The notes under the pieces are model-generated. The model saw only the letters and a program-made list of their open reading frames with translations, was not told the DNA's origin and searched no databases. DNA of 64,000 nt from Tilletia caries (Eukaryota > Basidiomycota > Exobasidiomycetes > Tilletiales > Tilletiaceae), in assembly GCA_032718865.1 (NCBI GenBank), contig JALUTQ010000019.1, positions 26,691 through 90,690 of the forward strand, written 5' to 3'. Shown here piece by piece: positions 45,132-57,731 of this stretch. The position numbers and the translations under genes are program-made. The first letter of the stretch is position 1. Every line of letters starts with the position of its first letter.

Positions 45132-48100
45132 CTACTTTTTGTAGTGATAAAAGAGTGTGAACCATGTGCAGTCCTGTTGGGCGACCTGGACGTTCTTGTC
45201 ATCACTCCCTTCGGCTGCGACTTTGAGATACCACTTTCGGTTGCCATCCACGAGGTAAAAGCTGAATGCAGTACCAGTAGCATTGGGCTCGACTCTGAAC
45301 TGGTTTGAGATATGTACGGACGAAGCGAAGTCAGTATGTCGTAGAAATGATATGAAGGTCACAAAAAAGAAGTCCAGCTTATGCTTACTAGTTGTGCCTT
45401 TTCTCCAGCCATGCCGCGTATTCGTGCTAGATGTTCATCTCCGTCTAGGTCACAGTGCATGAATTTGCCGCTGAAGGTGTGCTTCAGCCGGAAGCCTTCA
45501 TTTGACAATGCGCTGATTATACTCTCCGCTCTCCCCTTGGCCTCCTTGACAGCGCTCAGCTGCTGTTCGAGAGCTTGGCGTGTCTTTTCGGTAGAAGTTG
45601 TGAGGGAGACCAGCTTGCCCTCGAGGTCATTGATCTTTTGTTCTGCCTCCTTGATCTTTCTCTCGGCTGCCGTCTTGTCGTCGCTGGTCTTCTGGGCCGC
45701 GGCGTCGCTGACCTCGCTCTGCTTCCGTAGCGCCGTGACAAGTTGGTTGATGTTGGCAAGCTTCGTTTCGCTCTCTTTAAGGTTACGCGCCAGGATTTCC
45801 TCGGTGGAAACCCTCTCTTCGAGGGCGGCATCGGCCTCAAATGCTGCAGTTTTCTTGGCGTCATCAGGTGCTGTCTGATCCACAGCGTTCTGGTTGGCCC
45901 AGACGATGCCAAGACGGAAGATGCCCGGATTGATGCCCTTCTCCGAAGACCATCCCCAGAACCCGCTCACGTAGCCGCGATCCAGGGGGGGCTCCCATGT
46001 CACCGATCGCACGTTGGAGAACGCACGTTTTCCGATGAAGCGTCTGCCGAAACCAGCTCGTCTGACGTTGGGTTCATGAGCGATCAAGCTCTCACCACGA
46101 TTCGTGACAAATTTGATGGACAGGACGAACTCCGGCGATTTGATGACAGCCTCCGTGCCGACGGTGATGATGACTGACGTGATACGCTCGTCCGGGGCCA
46201 AATCCAGAGACTCGCTCTCGGGGTCAACAACGCCGCGCTTCCACGACAGACCGTTGGTGTATTTGCACGAAAGACCTGAGATCACCCCTTCGGTCACCGT
46301 GGCTGTGACCTTTCGGAGAAGGAAAGAAGGCTGAATGAAGTCGAGGGCGGTGAAGAGTGTGCCTGGCACCGGATTGCTCAGCTCGTTGCCCATCGGCGGT
46401 GTAAGTCGGAGCGAGTTCTCGACACCCTCATCCCGAGCTGCGAGGAACATCTCGATGGCGTTGTTCTCTTGCCTCAGAAGTTTAATCGTCTTTCCGCTAG
46501 AGGTGACTGTGGACGCCGCCTCTTTGTTGTCATCAGCGCCGGAAGCATTCGAAGCATTGCTGACCGCAGCCCCGATTGGCTTCTTGACGATGCACATCCG
46601 ATGGGCTACATCCGAGGACGAATCGTTTCCGGCCTCGTCGCCGAACATCTTCTCGCCGGTGAGAGGAGCTGTACGCTTGCTGGTACGAAAGGCCGACTCA
46701 ACCATAGGAAGGAGCGTCTCGAACGCAAAGAAAGGCAGGAACTTCTCGCGTGGGTTGTCGAGCACCTGACTGGGATCCTTGGTGATCTCGTCGACCCGTT
46801 CGATGATCAGATTCATCTGATCACGCACAGCCTGACGAGCATCGTCAAGACCGTCGAGGGTGGACGGGAAGAAGCCGATCCTCGCCTTCTTCTCGGCATC
46901 AGTGAGCGTCTCGAGAGTCCGATGATCTTCGGCGTCGCTGAACTGCTGGCTTTGAGCTTTCTTGCGTTCTGCCTCGCCTTCGACCTTCTTGAACTTGAGG
47001 GTTCCGCTCTGTACCTCGCTGATCTGTGTCGTCAGCCGACCGTAAAGAGCTTTCAGGCTCATGAAGAGGTCAAGTAACTCCTCGCTATATAGGGCCGCAT
47101 TCTCGTAATCGCAGGGCGAAAGATCCTTCGGCTTCAGGGCTTGATAACTGCGCAAGTTATCGTATTTCGTCAGAATGGCGTAAGTTCGACCGGGTGAAGT
47201 TGCAACATGGTCAGGGAAGCGCGTGGCAGCTCGAGCGAGAGACTCGATGGTCCAAGCCTCTTCCGGAGGCTTGATAACGCCTCCACCAATCCAGCTGACC
47301 TGCACCGTCGTCTCCGTGTTGAGATCGAGATTTGCTTTGGCCTTCGCGAAGGCACCCTTGGCTGAGATATCGAGCGATTCCTTGCCCAACGCAATCGAGC
47401 CTTCTGCCTTGATGTCGGTCGACTTGGCCTTGTTGAGAATCTTCATGCTGATCAACGCGTTGAGTTCGCCACCTTCGATGAAACCTGAAATGAAAGCATC
47501 TCCGAAAACTCGGCGGAACTCCTCTGCCCCCACGTTCTCTATGTTGTTGAATTCCAGCGCATCCTTGAAGTTGATTGACTGGTTCACGACTTTGACCTGC
47601 AGGAGAGAAGATCGAAGGGTGGGTCAGATGAGCTGCAACGCTTCTCGCCTCCTCCCTACTGTAGCTCACAGAGATATAGTAGTTCATGTCGCTCGACTTG
47701 AACTTATCCGTGTCGATGAAGGAGCCTCGGCCAGAACCGCCGCATGAGCTTTTCTTGATGGAAAGACCGGCACTGACGCCCATATCTGATGTGATATCCG
47801 AGAGTTTGTCGACAAATCGACTCTGGTAGATTACCGTCTGGCTGACGCCGGTCGAGTTTTGAATATCGAAGATCTGAGTTTTCTGACCGTCGGTGTTCGG
47901 CGTCGTATGTGTGGATTTAGGCATGAGAAACTTCTTGTGCATCTTTGCCATATCCTCGAGACTGAGAGTGACCTTGAACTGGTTGGCAGCTTCCAGCATC
48001 TCCGGGGCGCGCTCGCGACGCTGGATGGCGCGTTTGACTTCGTCCTGCTTCCTCTTGAGTTTAAGAGCTGCAACTTTAGCGGCCTTCTGCTTGGTCGCCT

Positions 48101-49087
48101 CGTTGGCGACTTCCTTTTTATCGACAGCATCAGCTTTAGTGGCGAGCTCGGTCTTAGCCGTTTCGGTGGGGGTGGAAGCAGCCTCAGGCTGAGCAGGTGA
48201 TGCAGGAGAATCGGCCTGGTCTTTAGGCTCCGCCGTAGAGACTCCTTGTTGCGCAGGATTTGGAAGATTCAGGTCAGCCGATTATAGCAGAGGGATGTTC
48301 GTCCAAATGTAAGCTACAACCCACCAGACTCGCTGTTCTCGACAGCAGGGTTATCGACGTCCGCTCCAGGAGTATCAACGCCTGCAGTCGGCTCGGTGGA
48401 AGGGATTGGGTCCCCCTCGCTAGCGTTGTCCTCGCCAGCTGCTTGAGCCTGTGTGACGCCTGCGACTCCTTCCTCCGATTCGGTGTCATCATCTTCCTCA
48501 GCTTCCGCTTGTCGAACTGAAGGGCTTGGGGACATTTCGATTGTCACGCCTGCGCCGATTGCGAGTTTCTTGAGATTGTCTTGCTGGGCTTGTTTCTTAG
48601 CGGCAGCCGCTTCTGCAGCCTCTGATTCCTCGAGCAAGGCGGCTTCGCCAGATGACTTTTCTTCCTCGATATCTTTTCGCTTTTGGCGGGCTTCCTCGAG
48701 GATGGCGGTGTTGAGGAGAACTTGTTCTTGCTTTGTCCACATACTCGGTTTTCCGAGAATGAGGGCAGAAAGCCGAGCGGAGCTACCGCTGTTGTCTGTG
48801 ATGTTTTCCGGCTGCAGTGGACCGATGGTGACAGCATCATCGATCAAGATCTCGTGCGTGAACGAGTTGAAGCTGTGCAGGACAGGGTACATGGTATTCA
48901 GTGCTCAGTATTCCGTACCGAATCTGGCTAGATTCAAATCCACGAGCATGGCGCGTACTCACCCTTGGCCAAGGCGCATGGCATTGTTGCTGCGGACACC
49001 ACACGAGGAGATGAGTGCCGGGTGCTTTCCTCAATTGGGGAGCTGGTCAGGTAAGGTAACTCACTATGGTGCGAGCAGCAAGCTCAT
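45132..49087 (-). CDS. Gene B: MACPF-like protein with jacalin-like domain, coiled coil and trefoil-like tail
   Basis: Exons 49087-49065, 48989-48963, 48872-48325, 48244-47670, 47596-45389 and 45299-45132 give 1,182 codons. The N-terminus MSLLLAPY/NNAMRLGQG/FNSFTH is that of genes A, C and D. In-frame ATGs lie upstream, but the paralogues fix this start. An acidic and then a Lys/Glu/Ala-rich linker follow. The MACPF-like motif FGDAFISGFIEGG starts at 422; VSWIGGGVIKPPEEAW and SPGRTYAILTKYDNLRSY follow. A jacalin-like part (ISGLSCKYTNGLSWKRG ... GYVSGFWGWSS ... FRLGIVW) leads to a coiled coil of about 110 residues (heptads such as LANINQLVTALRKQSE). The last 85 residues (GFRLKHTFSGKFMHCD ... 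RKWYLKVAAEG) resemble a beta-trefoil (fascin/ricin-B style). This C-terminus replaces the H-type-lectin repeats of A and C. Confidence 0.75.
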
Positions 49088-50358
49088 CTTGGCGGTGTTC
49101 CCGAGTTTGGTGCCCTTCTCTAGGTGGGGTTCGCTGTTCTGCTGGAGAGCTGTTCGCGAGGTGGTCGTCGTCGGACCAAGGGGGCGAGTCAGGCGGTGGT
49201 GAGGCGGGTGAGCTTTGAAGATGTTACTGGAATAGGTTGGGAAGGGGATGAAGGGGAAGGTAGGGTTGCCACTTGCCACACCGCTGTTGGATAAGGAGGG
49301 AAGTCGCACACAGAGTCAGACGTCAGAAGAGGCCGGCTAGCCGCTAGACATTCAGCGCAACTTCGCGAACATCATATGCCGTGGAAATGGAGAGGGACGA
49401 GTAAGACGATAGACCTCTCTCAACGTTTCCCACAGGCCACAACTGATACGCAAACCCTACAAGCTCGTTTACAGTTCTGTTTGTGGTGCATTTCTCATGC
49501 TAATGAGCTTGACACGAACGTGGAAGCAAGAGTTGTGGGGGCTATTTGCATCTTGCGATGCCGCATGCGGGACATAACGATACAGTAGTGGTGCAAAGGC
49601 GGCATAGGAATTAGGATATCGAACTGCTGCCTGCTGGGTAATAGGTAATAGCGTTGAACGTTGAACGGAGTTCAAAGTTCAAAAGATTCAAAGTAAGTTC
49701 TGCGTGGCGCTGGGCACGTGGAGCGCGGCGTATCGGTCGCCAGGCGTCAGGCGTCAGCATGCGCCATGCACACAGCATATCAGCGAGGCAGGCGGCCGGC
49801 GGTCACAAGGTCGGCTTTTGGTCAAGTTTCGTCTCGGGATTTCTGAAGTCAAAGACGTAAGGTTTCTGTGGCGTACATGCCAGGGACATACTTTGTGGCG
49901 TCCGTCAAGTATGTAATCATTTCAGAGTTTTAGGCGTTCATGCGTTCATGCTTAAGTGTGCTCACATATATATTCACACAAAGGATTTAACTCTGTATAG
50001 CTCTATCGCCGATGATCACCTTCCTTTTCCTTTTCCTTTTCCTTTTCCTGCTCGCTGCGATATGCGATGAGATCTGAGAAGTGAGAAGTGAGAAGTAGTG
50101 AGAGCCGAGGTTCTGTGGAGAAAGTGCACACTACATACCTGCTCCTCCTGAAGCGTGAATGCCTGAATCCTGATGCCTGATGCCTGATAAGCTTACCCTG
50201 ACTAGCTGACCGCTGACTCCAGTCGTCTTCCTTTCCTTGCACCGCCGTCCACCTCGTCCACCTGTGCAGTTGCTTGAGTCTCTCTCGTTTCCCTCCCCAT
50301 CCAGACTACACCTGGAATCGTCGATCACCAGCGTCAATCTCAGCGGTAGCTACCCAAG
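49088..50358. promoter_or_regulatory. Divergent intergenic region between genes B and C
   Basis: 1,271 bp separating two divergently transcribed paralogues, so shared promoter elements are likely. Contains a (CCTTTT)n tract at about 50022-50048 and repeated GCGTCAGGC/TGCCTGATGC words near 49745 and 50165. No TATA box was chosen with confidence, and no gene is supported inside. Confidence 0.4.
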
Positions 50359-53300
50359 ATGTCGCTGCTTCTGGCACCTTTGTGAGTGCACTGTCTGCTC
50401 TTGAAGCTCGTCCGTCGCAAGATATGGCCACTGACTACAGGCAGGAACTACTGCCCGTTATAACACCCTCAGTCACAATGGTATGCGTCTCGGTCAAGGG
50501 TGAGCCGAAGTTCTTGTGAATGTGAAGCACGAAAGCTACGCACGGAGACTAACCAGTCTTCGACTCGCAGCTTCAACTCCTTCACTCAGATGACCTGTGT
50601 CGACAACGCAGTCGTGATGGATCCCGAGCGTGCGGATACAGTCATCAATAATGAAGGCGTGACGATGCGGATTCTGGCGCAGAAGATGAAGAAGGCAAGC
50701 GTTTGGCGGCAGATGAAGGAATATGTGAACGACAAAGAGCTTGCCATTGGAAATACCGAGCCCGACGCAGGCGAACATCTCTCTACCGATGGTACCGGAA
50801 GTGCGTCCGACGAGCCGGAGGACGAGGAGGAAGAGGCGAAGGACGGCATTGCCCAGAAACAGCTGGACCGCGAACGGTCCCAGAAGAAGGAGAACCTGAG
50901 ACAGCTGGCCCTTAAAAAACAGGCGGACGACCTTAGCGACCCTGCACTCGGATCCCGGGGAAACCCTGCGTCCAAAGGCAAGGCGGACATTCTGACCGAA
51001 GAACAGCTCGACGAGGAACTGAATAGTGCGGCTAAGATCAAGGCAGCGGCTGACAAGAAGCTCGCCAAGGATCGTGAGGAAGATCTCGAAAAAGGCAGGG
51101 CACAGGCCATGGACACCCCCGACCTAAGGCAGCAGTTGGTGGAGAAGGATCGACAGCGCAGCGAAAAATTCAACAGTGGTGGTACGGGCATGGGCACGAA
51201 TACGGGCAAGCGACTGGCATGGTCGATGCAGAAGTCGGTCGGCACGAGTCAGATCGTGAACTACACGTCGCGCTTCGTCGACAAGCTCAGCGAGATCAGC
51301 GAGGACATGTCCGGATCGGCAGCCTTGAGCATCAAGGCTGGTTCTTTTGGAGGCTCCGGTAGTGGCGCTTTTATCAATACGGACAAGTTTTACTCATCGG
51401 ATATCAAGTTCTACTTGTCGGTTAGTACTTGGCCACCCAATTTCATTATGGGGAATCTGATCTGACACCTTTCCTCATCTTGTTCATTAACAGGTCAAAG
51501 TAATCAATCAGTCGATCAACTTCAAGGACTACCTCGAGTATAACCCTATTCGATCTGTCAGCGAGGCCAACGCGGATCGATTTAACACCGTTTTTGGAGA
51601 CTGTTTCGTGAGCGGCTTCCTCGAAGGCGGCGAGCTCAATGCGGTCGTCCTCATCAAGGTTCTCAACGATGCGAAGAAGAAGGACATCATGGCTGAGGCT
51701 CAGGTCGCCCTGACCAAGGGCATCGAAATTGACGGCATGGGTAACATTGCCCTTGCCATGCAGAACATCCAAATGAACACGGAGATTTCGATCAACGTCC
51801 GGTGGTGTGGAGGAGCCTCGATCAAGAGCTACGACGAACAATGGACGATCGAGTCCCTGCTTGCGGCGGCAAATCGATTCCCTTACCTTGCCTCGCAGTT
51901 CCCGCAGCGTACTTATGCGATCCTCACGAAGTATGAAAGCCTGCGGTCTTTCGTCAAATTGAGGCCCGCGACGGTTTCTCCGCTGAAGTACGAAAACGCA
52001 GCACTATACGCGAATATGTTAATGGTGAGTCTCACTCCTCCCTCTTTAATACACGCAGCCAAAAAAGCATGGCTGGCTCCGTCAGAAAGAACTGACCGTG
52101 AAGAGGGCACCGAAACTTACATTGCCTTGTTTTTTTTCACCGTAAGGACGCCTTCCTCGAGTACAAGACGTTGGCAAAGCGTGTTGCGTCCGACATTCGA
52201 GCTGTGCAAGCTGGGGTCAAGCGATTCAAGGCCGAGGTGCCCGTTGCGAGCACCGACGATCAATTTCTCTCCGTATCGCTCCAGAAGTCCAAACTGTCCA
52301 AGTTTTCAGCCAACCTTGAAGGACTCGACCTCGCCCGCTGCGAGATCCGCAAGCAGATGAACGGCATCGTCCGCGAAATTGATGCGATCACCAAGGATCC
52401 GGCTGTTGCGACTAAACAGCGAGGAACAATCTTCGTCGGGCCGGCCTCGCTGCAGACACTGATCCCGCCAGTCGAATACAAGGTCCGCAAGATCCGCAGC
52501 AACCCTCTATCTGGCGAACGCATCAATAAAGAAGTCGAGGACTTGAACAAGGCCATTCAAGCCAAGAATGATGATCCTGAAGTCCACCTCTTTGACCAGT
52601 CTCAAACGACGTTGCCCCTCTCAGAGATGGAGCTGATCAAGGTGGCCGACCTTGAGCGCGACAACCCGGAGCTGGCTGAGGTGACCCGCGTCACCCCACC
52701 GGTCGGAAGTCTCTCCACGGGCACCAAGTTCTGCACCATCGACCTTGGCCTACAGGACCCGATCATCACCGAGATCAAAGCTGGGCAGCAGGCTGGTGTG
52801 CTACGAGCACTCTCGGTCACATACTCCAATGGTCTGAGTGCCAGCTTTGGCGATGACATCGACCACTACTCAGTCAATCAAGGAGACGAGATTGGCGAGC
52901 AGGACAAGTTCCTGCGCACGCTCAGCGACCTCAGCGCCTCGGAGATGATTACCGCCGCCTCCGTTCAAGTCGATGCTGCCGACGACGAGTTGACGATCAG
53001 CGTGGTCGGCGTCAAATTTACCACCAATAAGGGTCGCAAGCTCACCGTCTTGTCCACAGTTGAAGGTATCCAGGGCCACAGCAAGACGCACAGCTTTGAG
53101 AGACCGATCACGGACGCCTACATCTCTGGGTTCTGGGGCAGAGAACGTTCTTTTGAGGATGCTAGTAGCGCCGAGGCCAGGAGTGAGGACGCCAAGATTG
53201 ACAAGGTCGAGGCTCAGGCACAGAAAGCCAAGCCCGTCAAGGGCAGTCGAATTACCAGGCTTGGGTTTGTTTGGACGCAAGCTGTTGTGGTAAGTCTTTT

Positions 53301-54219
53301 CATGGCAGAACGGAAATCTTCTTAGCTCGGACGAGGAGTTCTGACCCTCCTTGTTTCATTGTCTGCTGTTTCGTAGAAGGACACCCTTTTCGACGACGAA
53401 TCGCCAGTGGAATGCCAGACTTCTGAAAAGCTTCTGAGCAGTTCTCACGGCATTGCGGAATTCGGGCGCAAGTATCCTGAGATCCCGCAGCTGATCTGGG
53501 GTTTACGGACTCTGGAGATCGGGGGAAGTGCGGATTCGACACTGACAGCGACGAAGAAAGTAGAGCTCGAGCGCATCGGCTGCACCCTGCAGCCGAACAG
53601 TTGCACACCTGGGGCACAGTGGATGGTCCTTCCCGAGCTCGAGCACATCAATATCCAATGCGGCGAAGTCAAGATCAGCACGGACAGCAAAGAGAGCATC
53701 GAGAACATCCCCTTCGAGCTTCCGTTCAATGAAGGCAAGGCCCCGCAAGTCATCTGCTGGATTGTAGATTTCGAAAACGTCGGGAACACCTGCGACATAA
53801 AGGTTGGTGTCAACGACGAGAAGAAAACCACGGCCACATCCTTCTATCTGAAGGCGACCAACAACGCCGGTTCCTTCGAGACATCTTCAGAGGAAAATAA
53901 TACAGTAACGTACAAGGAGGTCACCGTTGGCTGGCTGGCCCACGACAAGATCATTTCTCCAACCGAGTCGGTCTTCCGCACCGGCAACATCGCCACGTCC
54001 ATCGGATCAAAGGGCAAAGAAGTGCATACGATCACGTACGAGACACCCTTCTCAAGCAAGCCGACGAAGCACTTCTATGCACTGTCCGCCATCAAAACGG
54101 AGGGTAGCGCCGCGTCCTGGAAGGTTGCGACGAAGGAGAGCACGGCGTTGAGCCTCAAGGTCGATATCGAGGCACTCGCTGGCTCCACCTACAGTGGAGT
54201 CTGGATCTCTTCTTTGTAA
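50359..54219 (+). CDS. Gene C: MACPF-like protein with jacalin-like and paired H-type-lectin-like domains
   Basis: Exons 50359-50381, 50473-50499, 50571-51420, 51494-52024, 52147-53289 and 53377-54219 give 1,138 codons without a stop. The N-terminus MSLLLAPF/HNGMRLGQG/FNSFTQ is shared with A, B and D. A strongly charged linker (Glu/Lys/Gln, about residues 90-230) is probably helical. The MACPF-like motif FGDCFVSGFLEGG begins at residue 334, followed by VRWCGGASIKSYDEQW and FPQRTYAILTKYESLRSF. The jacalin-like region has LRALSVTYSNGLSASFG ... DAYISGFWGRE ... ITRLGFVW. The C-terminus contains two H-type-lectin-like repeats (FELPFNEGKAPQVICWIV ... VTVGWLAHD; YETPFSSKPTKHFYALSAI ... SGVWISSL). 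Closest in layout to gene A, with two extra introns. No signal peptide or membrane span. Confidence 0.75.
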
Positions 54220-54543
54220 CTGCTATTGTCTACTGGCTCTGCGGAGCTTTCATCTTCCTCTAGGATTCCTCTTACTGGTTGCTGTGTTCGAAATGAATGA
54301 GTGAATGCTGTCTTCTCTTCTGCGCCTAGGTTTCGCAGCTTAACGCTCAAGGCCCAGGCATTGTGCTGATCCGTAGCACAAACATTCAGGTCTTATTCAT
54401 TCGAGGGCTAACAGATCCCGTAGGATCAGCCTCTCTGTCCTGCAAACGTGATGATAATTGGCCGCAAGATACGCGAATTTGAGGATAAAGTTGCGACAGT
54501 AGCGAAAAGAATATCTTATCAGAAGAGGAATTCCAAGGGGCGC
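54220..54543. other. Shared 3' region of convergent genes C and D
   Basis: 324 bp between the facing stop codons of C and D. No ORF or repeat noted; presumably both terminators. Confidence 0.4.
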
Positions 54544-57500
54544 CTACGCCCAGATGGGGAGCAGCCGTGAAAGACTGGTGTCTGTCTCGAACCCGAAGAA
54601 GCCCTTGAGACCGACCATGCCCTGAAATCCATTGATGACCCTGGCACCATCAAGACCAGAAGATGACCGAGCACCCGAGGCAGCGTCGAGCGAAAGTGTC
54701 CGTTGCTTGCTGGTCGTGATCGCAATGCCAGATGGCATCGGTGTGTCATTGTTCGACGGGATCTGGATGGACCGAATCGTCTCGTCCTTTCCCAGCTTTA
54801 CGTCCAGGCAGGTATGCGTATTTGACGACTCCAGATCAATATCGGCACCATGTACCAGGCCCACTTTGCCATACCAGATCCGTACCGAGACCAGTACGGC
54901 CTTGTCATTGCTCCGTGAGAAGACGAATGCAATCCGCGTGGGGAAGTCCGTCTTGTTTTGCTTGATTGCTGTCAGAAGTTCGTAATCGTTGAACATCGTC
55001 CCGGCAGACGGTCTAGACGTGCCGAGGCACGGACCGAAGCGAAGACCGCGGTTCTTCAGCTTGGCCACTGGGCTCAGTAGAGCAGCTCGTTCGTCGGGTA
55101 ACAGGTCGGACTCAAATTCTTTGTCCACGAGGAGTGGAGCGTGCAGCAGCTGTTGAATGATGACAGCAGGATGTGAGTGTCTAAGCCATGTATGATGCTA
55201 TGTGCTGAACGATACGTACGCCAACGAGAGACCCAGTCGCTGTTGCAAAGCGTGTGACCCTTTGATACCAGAACAATGAGAGGTGAGCCTAAGAAGCTGT
55301 CGGTCACTGTCAAACAAGTGGTCACATCTACGTACTCTGTTCCAGACAGCTTCGGAGTGGACCACACAAAACCGAGACGATGAATGCCCGGTGTGCCTCC
55401 CATCTCGTTGCTGAGGCCGTAAAATCCGGTCAAGACTGCCTTCGGCAAGGGAGCTTCAAAGGCAAATTCTTCCAGATTCGAAAAGAGACGGCCATCTAGG
55501 TACCGACACCTGAATCCATATCGAAGCTGCTTGCTGGCAGCGGCGTGTAGCGTCCGACCTTTGTTCGTAAAGAATTTGAGCGCCGTGACGGTACCCTTGG
55601 TCTTGCCGTCCTCAGGCTTGCCATACTCGATACTGCCGCTCAGTATCATCTCGTCCTCTGCAAATTTGGCGAGCTGGAAGGGCTCTTGCTCCTCATCGAT
55701 CCATCCGCGGCGCCATTGGAGACCATTTCTGTAGGAGATGGAAATACTTGCGATGGCGCCTTGAGCAACGCCAATCGAGAGGTTTGCGATGCCCGCGTAG
55801 GTCTTGATGAAGTCAAACCCGAAGAACGGCTCGCCATCCTCCTTCGAGCCGACAGGCCGCGTCAGGCGCATGGTCGCTGCGGGGCTCTTCTGAGTTTTTG
55901 CGCCGGGTGCAGCGTTGCCTTTGCCGTCTGAGAGTCTCTTGAGAAACTTTGCCTCCTCAATCACGGTCAGACCGAGTGAGGATGGCTCGGACTCGCATAA
56001 GCTGGCCAAAAAGCCTTCTCGGGCGGCATCCTGTCCACCTCCGCCGTTCTTCGCCTCCGGCTCGGGTCCGATCCGACGTCCAGTCAGTGGAGGTCGAGAC
56101 GCCTCGCCGGTGCGAACAGACTCGATGATGGGCAGCTTTTCCCAGAACTTGACGGGACTCGTAAATTTCTCCTGGTAGTCTTTGCTCTGGGGATCCGTGA
56201 CTATATCGGGTCGTTTTGTGATCTGCTCGACGCGTTCAACGATGCTGCTGAGCTCGGGCCTGATTGCGCGGCAGGCTTCTTCAAGACCGTCGATGGAGGC
56301 CTCATAGCCGCCCTCCTCGACTTGCTGATTGGGCCTAAAGCGTTTGGTGCCCTGCTGAATCTCGCGGATATCGCCACTGATGTTGTTGTAAAGTGCCTTG
56401 AAGACCATGAAATAATCCAACAGCTCGTCTGTGTATAGGGCAACGTTGTCGTAGTTCATTTTCCCAAGCTTAGCCGGCTTCAAGGCGAGATAACTGCGAA
56501 GCTGGTCATATTTCTGCAGCACTGCGTATGTGCGCATCGGCGAGCGGGCGACATTTTGCGGGAAGCGACTGGCTACTTTGATGATCGATTCGATGGTCCA
56601 GGGCTCATTCGGATGCTTGATGTTGCCGCCGCCAGACCAGCTCGCGGTGATTGTAGTCTCGGTGTTGAGGTTGATATTCGCCTTTGCGAGGGAAAAGGAA
56701 GCGGAGGCTTCTATGTCTAGGGCGCCACTGGAAAAAGCCACCTTGGCCGCGGCCGCAATCTCGGTGAGCTTGGCTTTGTTGAGGACCTTCATGGAAACGA
56801 GCGCTTGAAACTCGCCTCCTTCGAGGAAGCCCTGAATGTAGGAATCGCCGTAGACCTGAAGAAATTGCTCATCATCCACAACGCCGTCCGGGAGCGGGAC
56901 AAACTCCAGGGGATCTTTGAAGTTGATGCTTTGGTTTGTGACCTTGCAGCTGATGTAGTAGTTGAGGTCACTGTTCAAGAACTTGTCACTGTCGATGAAC
57001 GATCCTCGGCCGGAGCCGGCAATGGTACCGGCCTTGATGGACAGCGAGGCCGATATACCCATGTCCTTGGTGATGCTGCTGAGATCGTTGACGAAGCGGC
57101 TGGTGTACACGACGGTCTGACTGGGCCCTCCGATGTTGCTGTTCTTCCAAGTCCGAGTGCTATTTTCGATGATGCTGGATCCGGCATGTTCGCGGTATGG
57201 CGGTGGGGCAGGAGCAGGATTGTTCACGAGCGCTGAGGACTTTCCTTCAAGTGGAGCTCTCCGCCGCATGGCCCTGATTTTCTCCTGGCGCTCGGGGGAC
57301 AGAGTGAGAAACTTGTCGTTGGTCAACTCGTCCATGGCGGTTTTTGCTTCATCAAGACGATCGGTGTCCATCAGCACTTCGGTTTCCTTGGTCCACAGAC
57401 TTGGATACGAGTTGGACAAAGCGATGGTTCGCATCGTCTGCCCAAGATTGTTCAAGAAGTTCTCTTCTCGGTGAGGAGAGACAACAACAGCCGAATCGAC

Positions 57501-57731
57501 GCAAATGCTTTGCGTGTATGAGTTGAAGCTGTTGGTGAAAGAGAAGATATCAGCACTACTAGCCTGTCCAGACGCTGCCTTGGAAGAAGACCGACCCTTG
57601 ACCAAGGCGCATAGAATTGTTGCTGAAGACGGCATCATTATGGAGGGCCACATCAGTAACCAGTCCTGAGAGCGTGCAGCGTGCTGAGGCTGGATCGTAG
57701 TGACTCACTAAGGTGCGAGGAGGAGCGACAT
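54544..57731 (-). CDS. Gene D: MACPF-like protein with two jacalin-like domains
   Basis: Exon 1 is 57731-57709 and exon 2 is 57622-57596 (its donor reads GTCGGT, weaker than in the paralogues). Exon 3 begins at 57528 and stays open to about 55345. One or two introns follow between about 55345 and 55130, exact joins unresolved, and the last exon ends at 54544. The N-terminus MSLLLAPY/NNSMRLGQG/FNSYTQ matches the family. The MACPF-like motif YGDSYIQGFLEGG begins at about residue 243, followed by ASWSGGGNIKHPNEPW and SPMRTYAVLQKYDQLRSY. Jacalin-like domain 1: IASISISYRNGLQWRRG ... VLTGFYGLSNE ... IHRLGFVW. The final exon carries another (TIRSIQIPSNNDTP ... GLKGFFGFETDTSLSRLLPI). There is no H-type-lectin or coiled-coil tail, so the C-terminal binding module differs from A, B and C. 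Confidence 0.7.
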
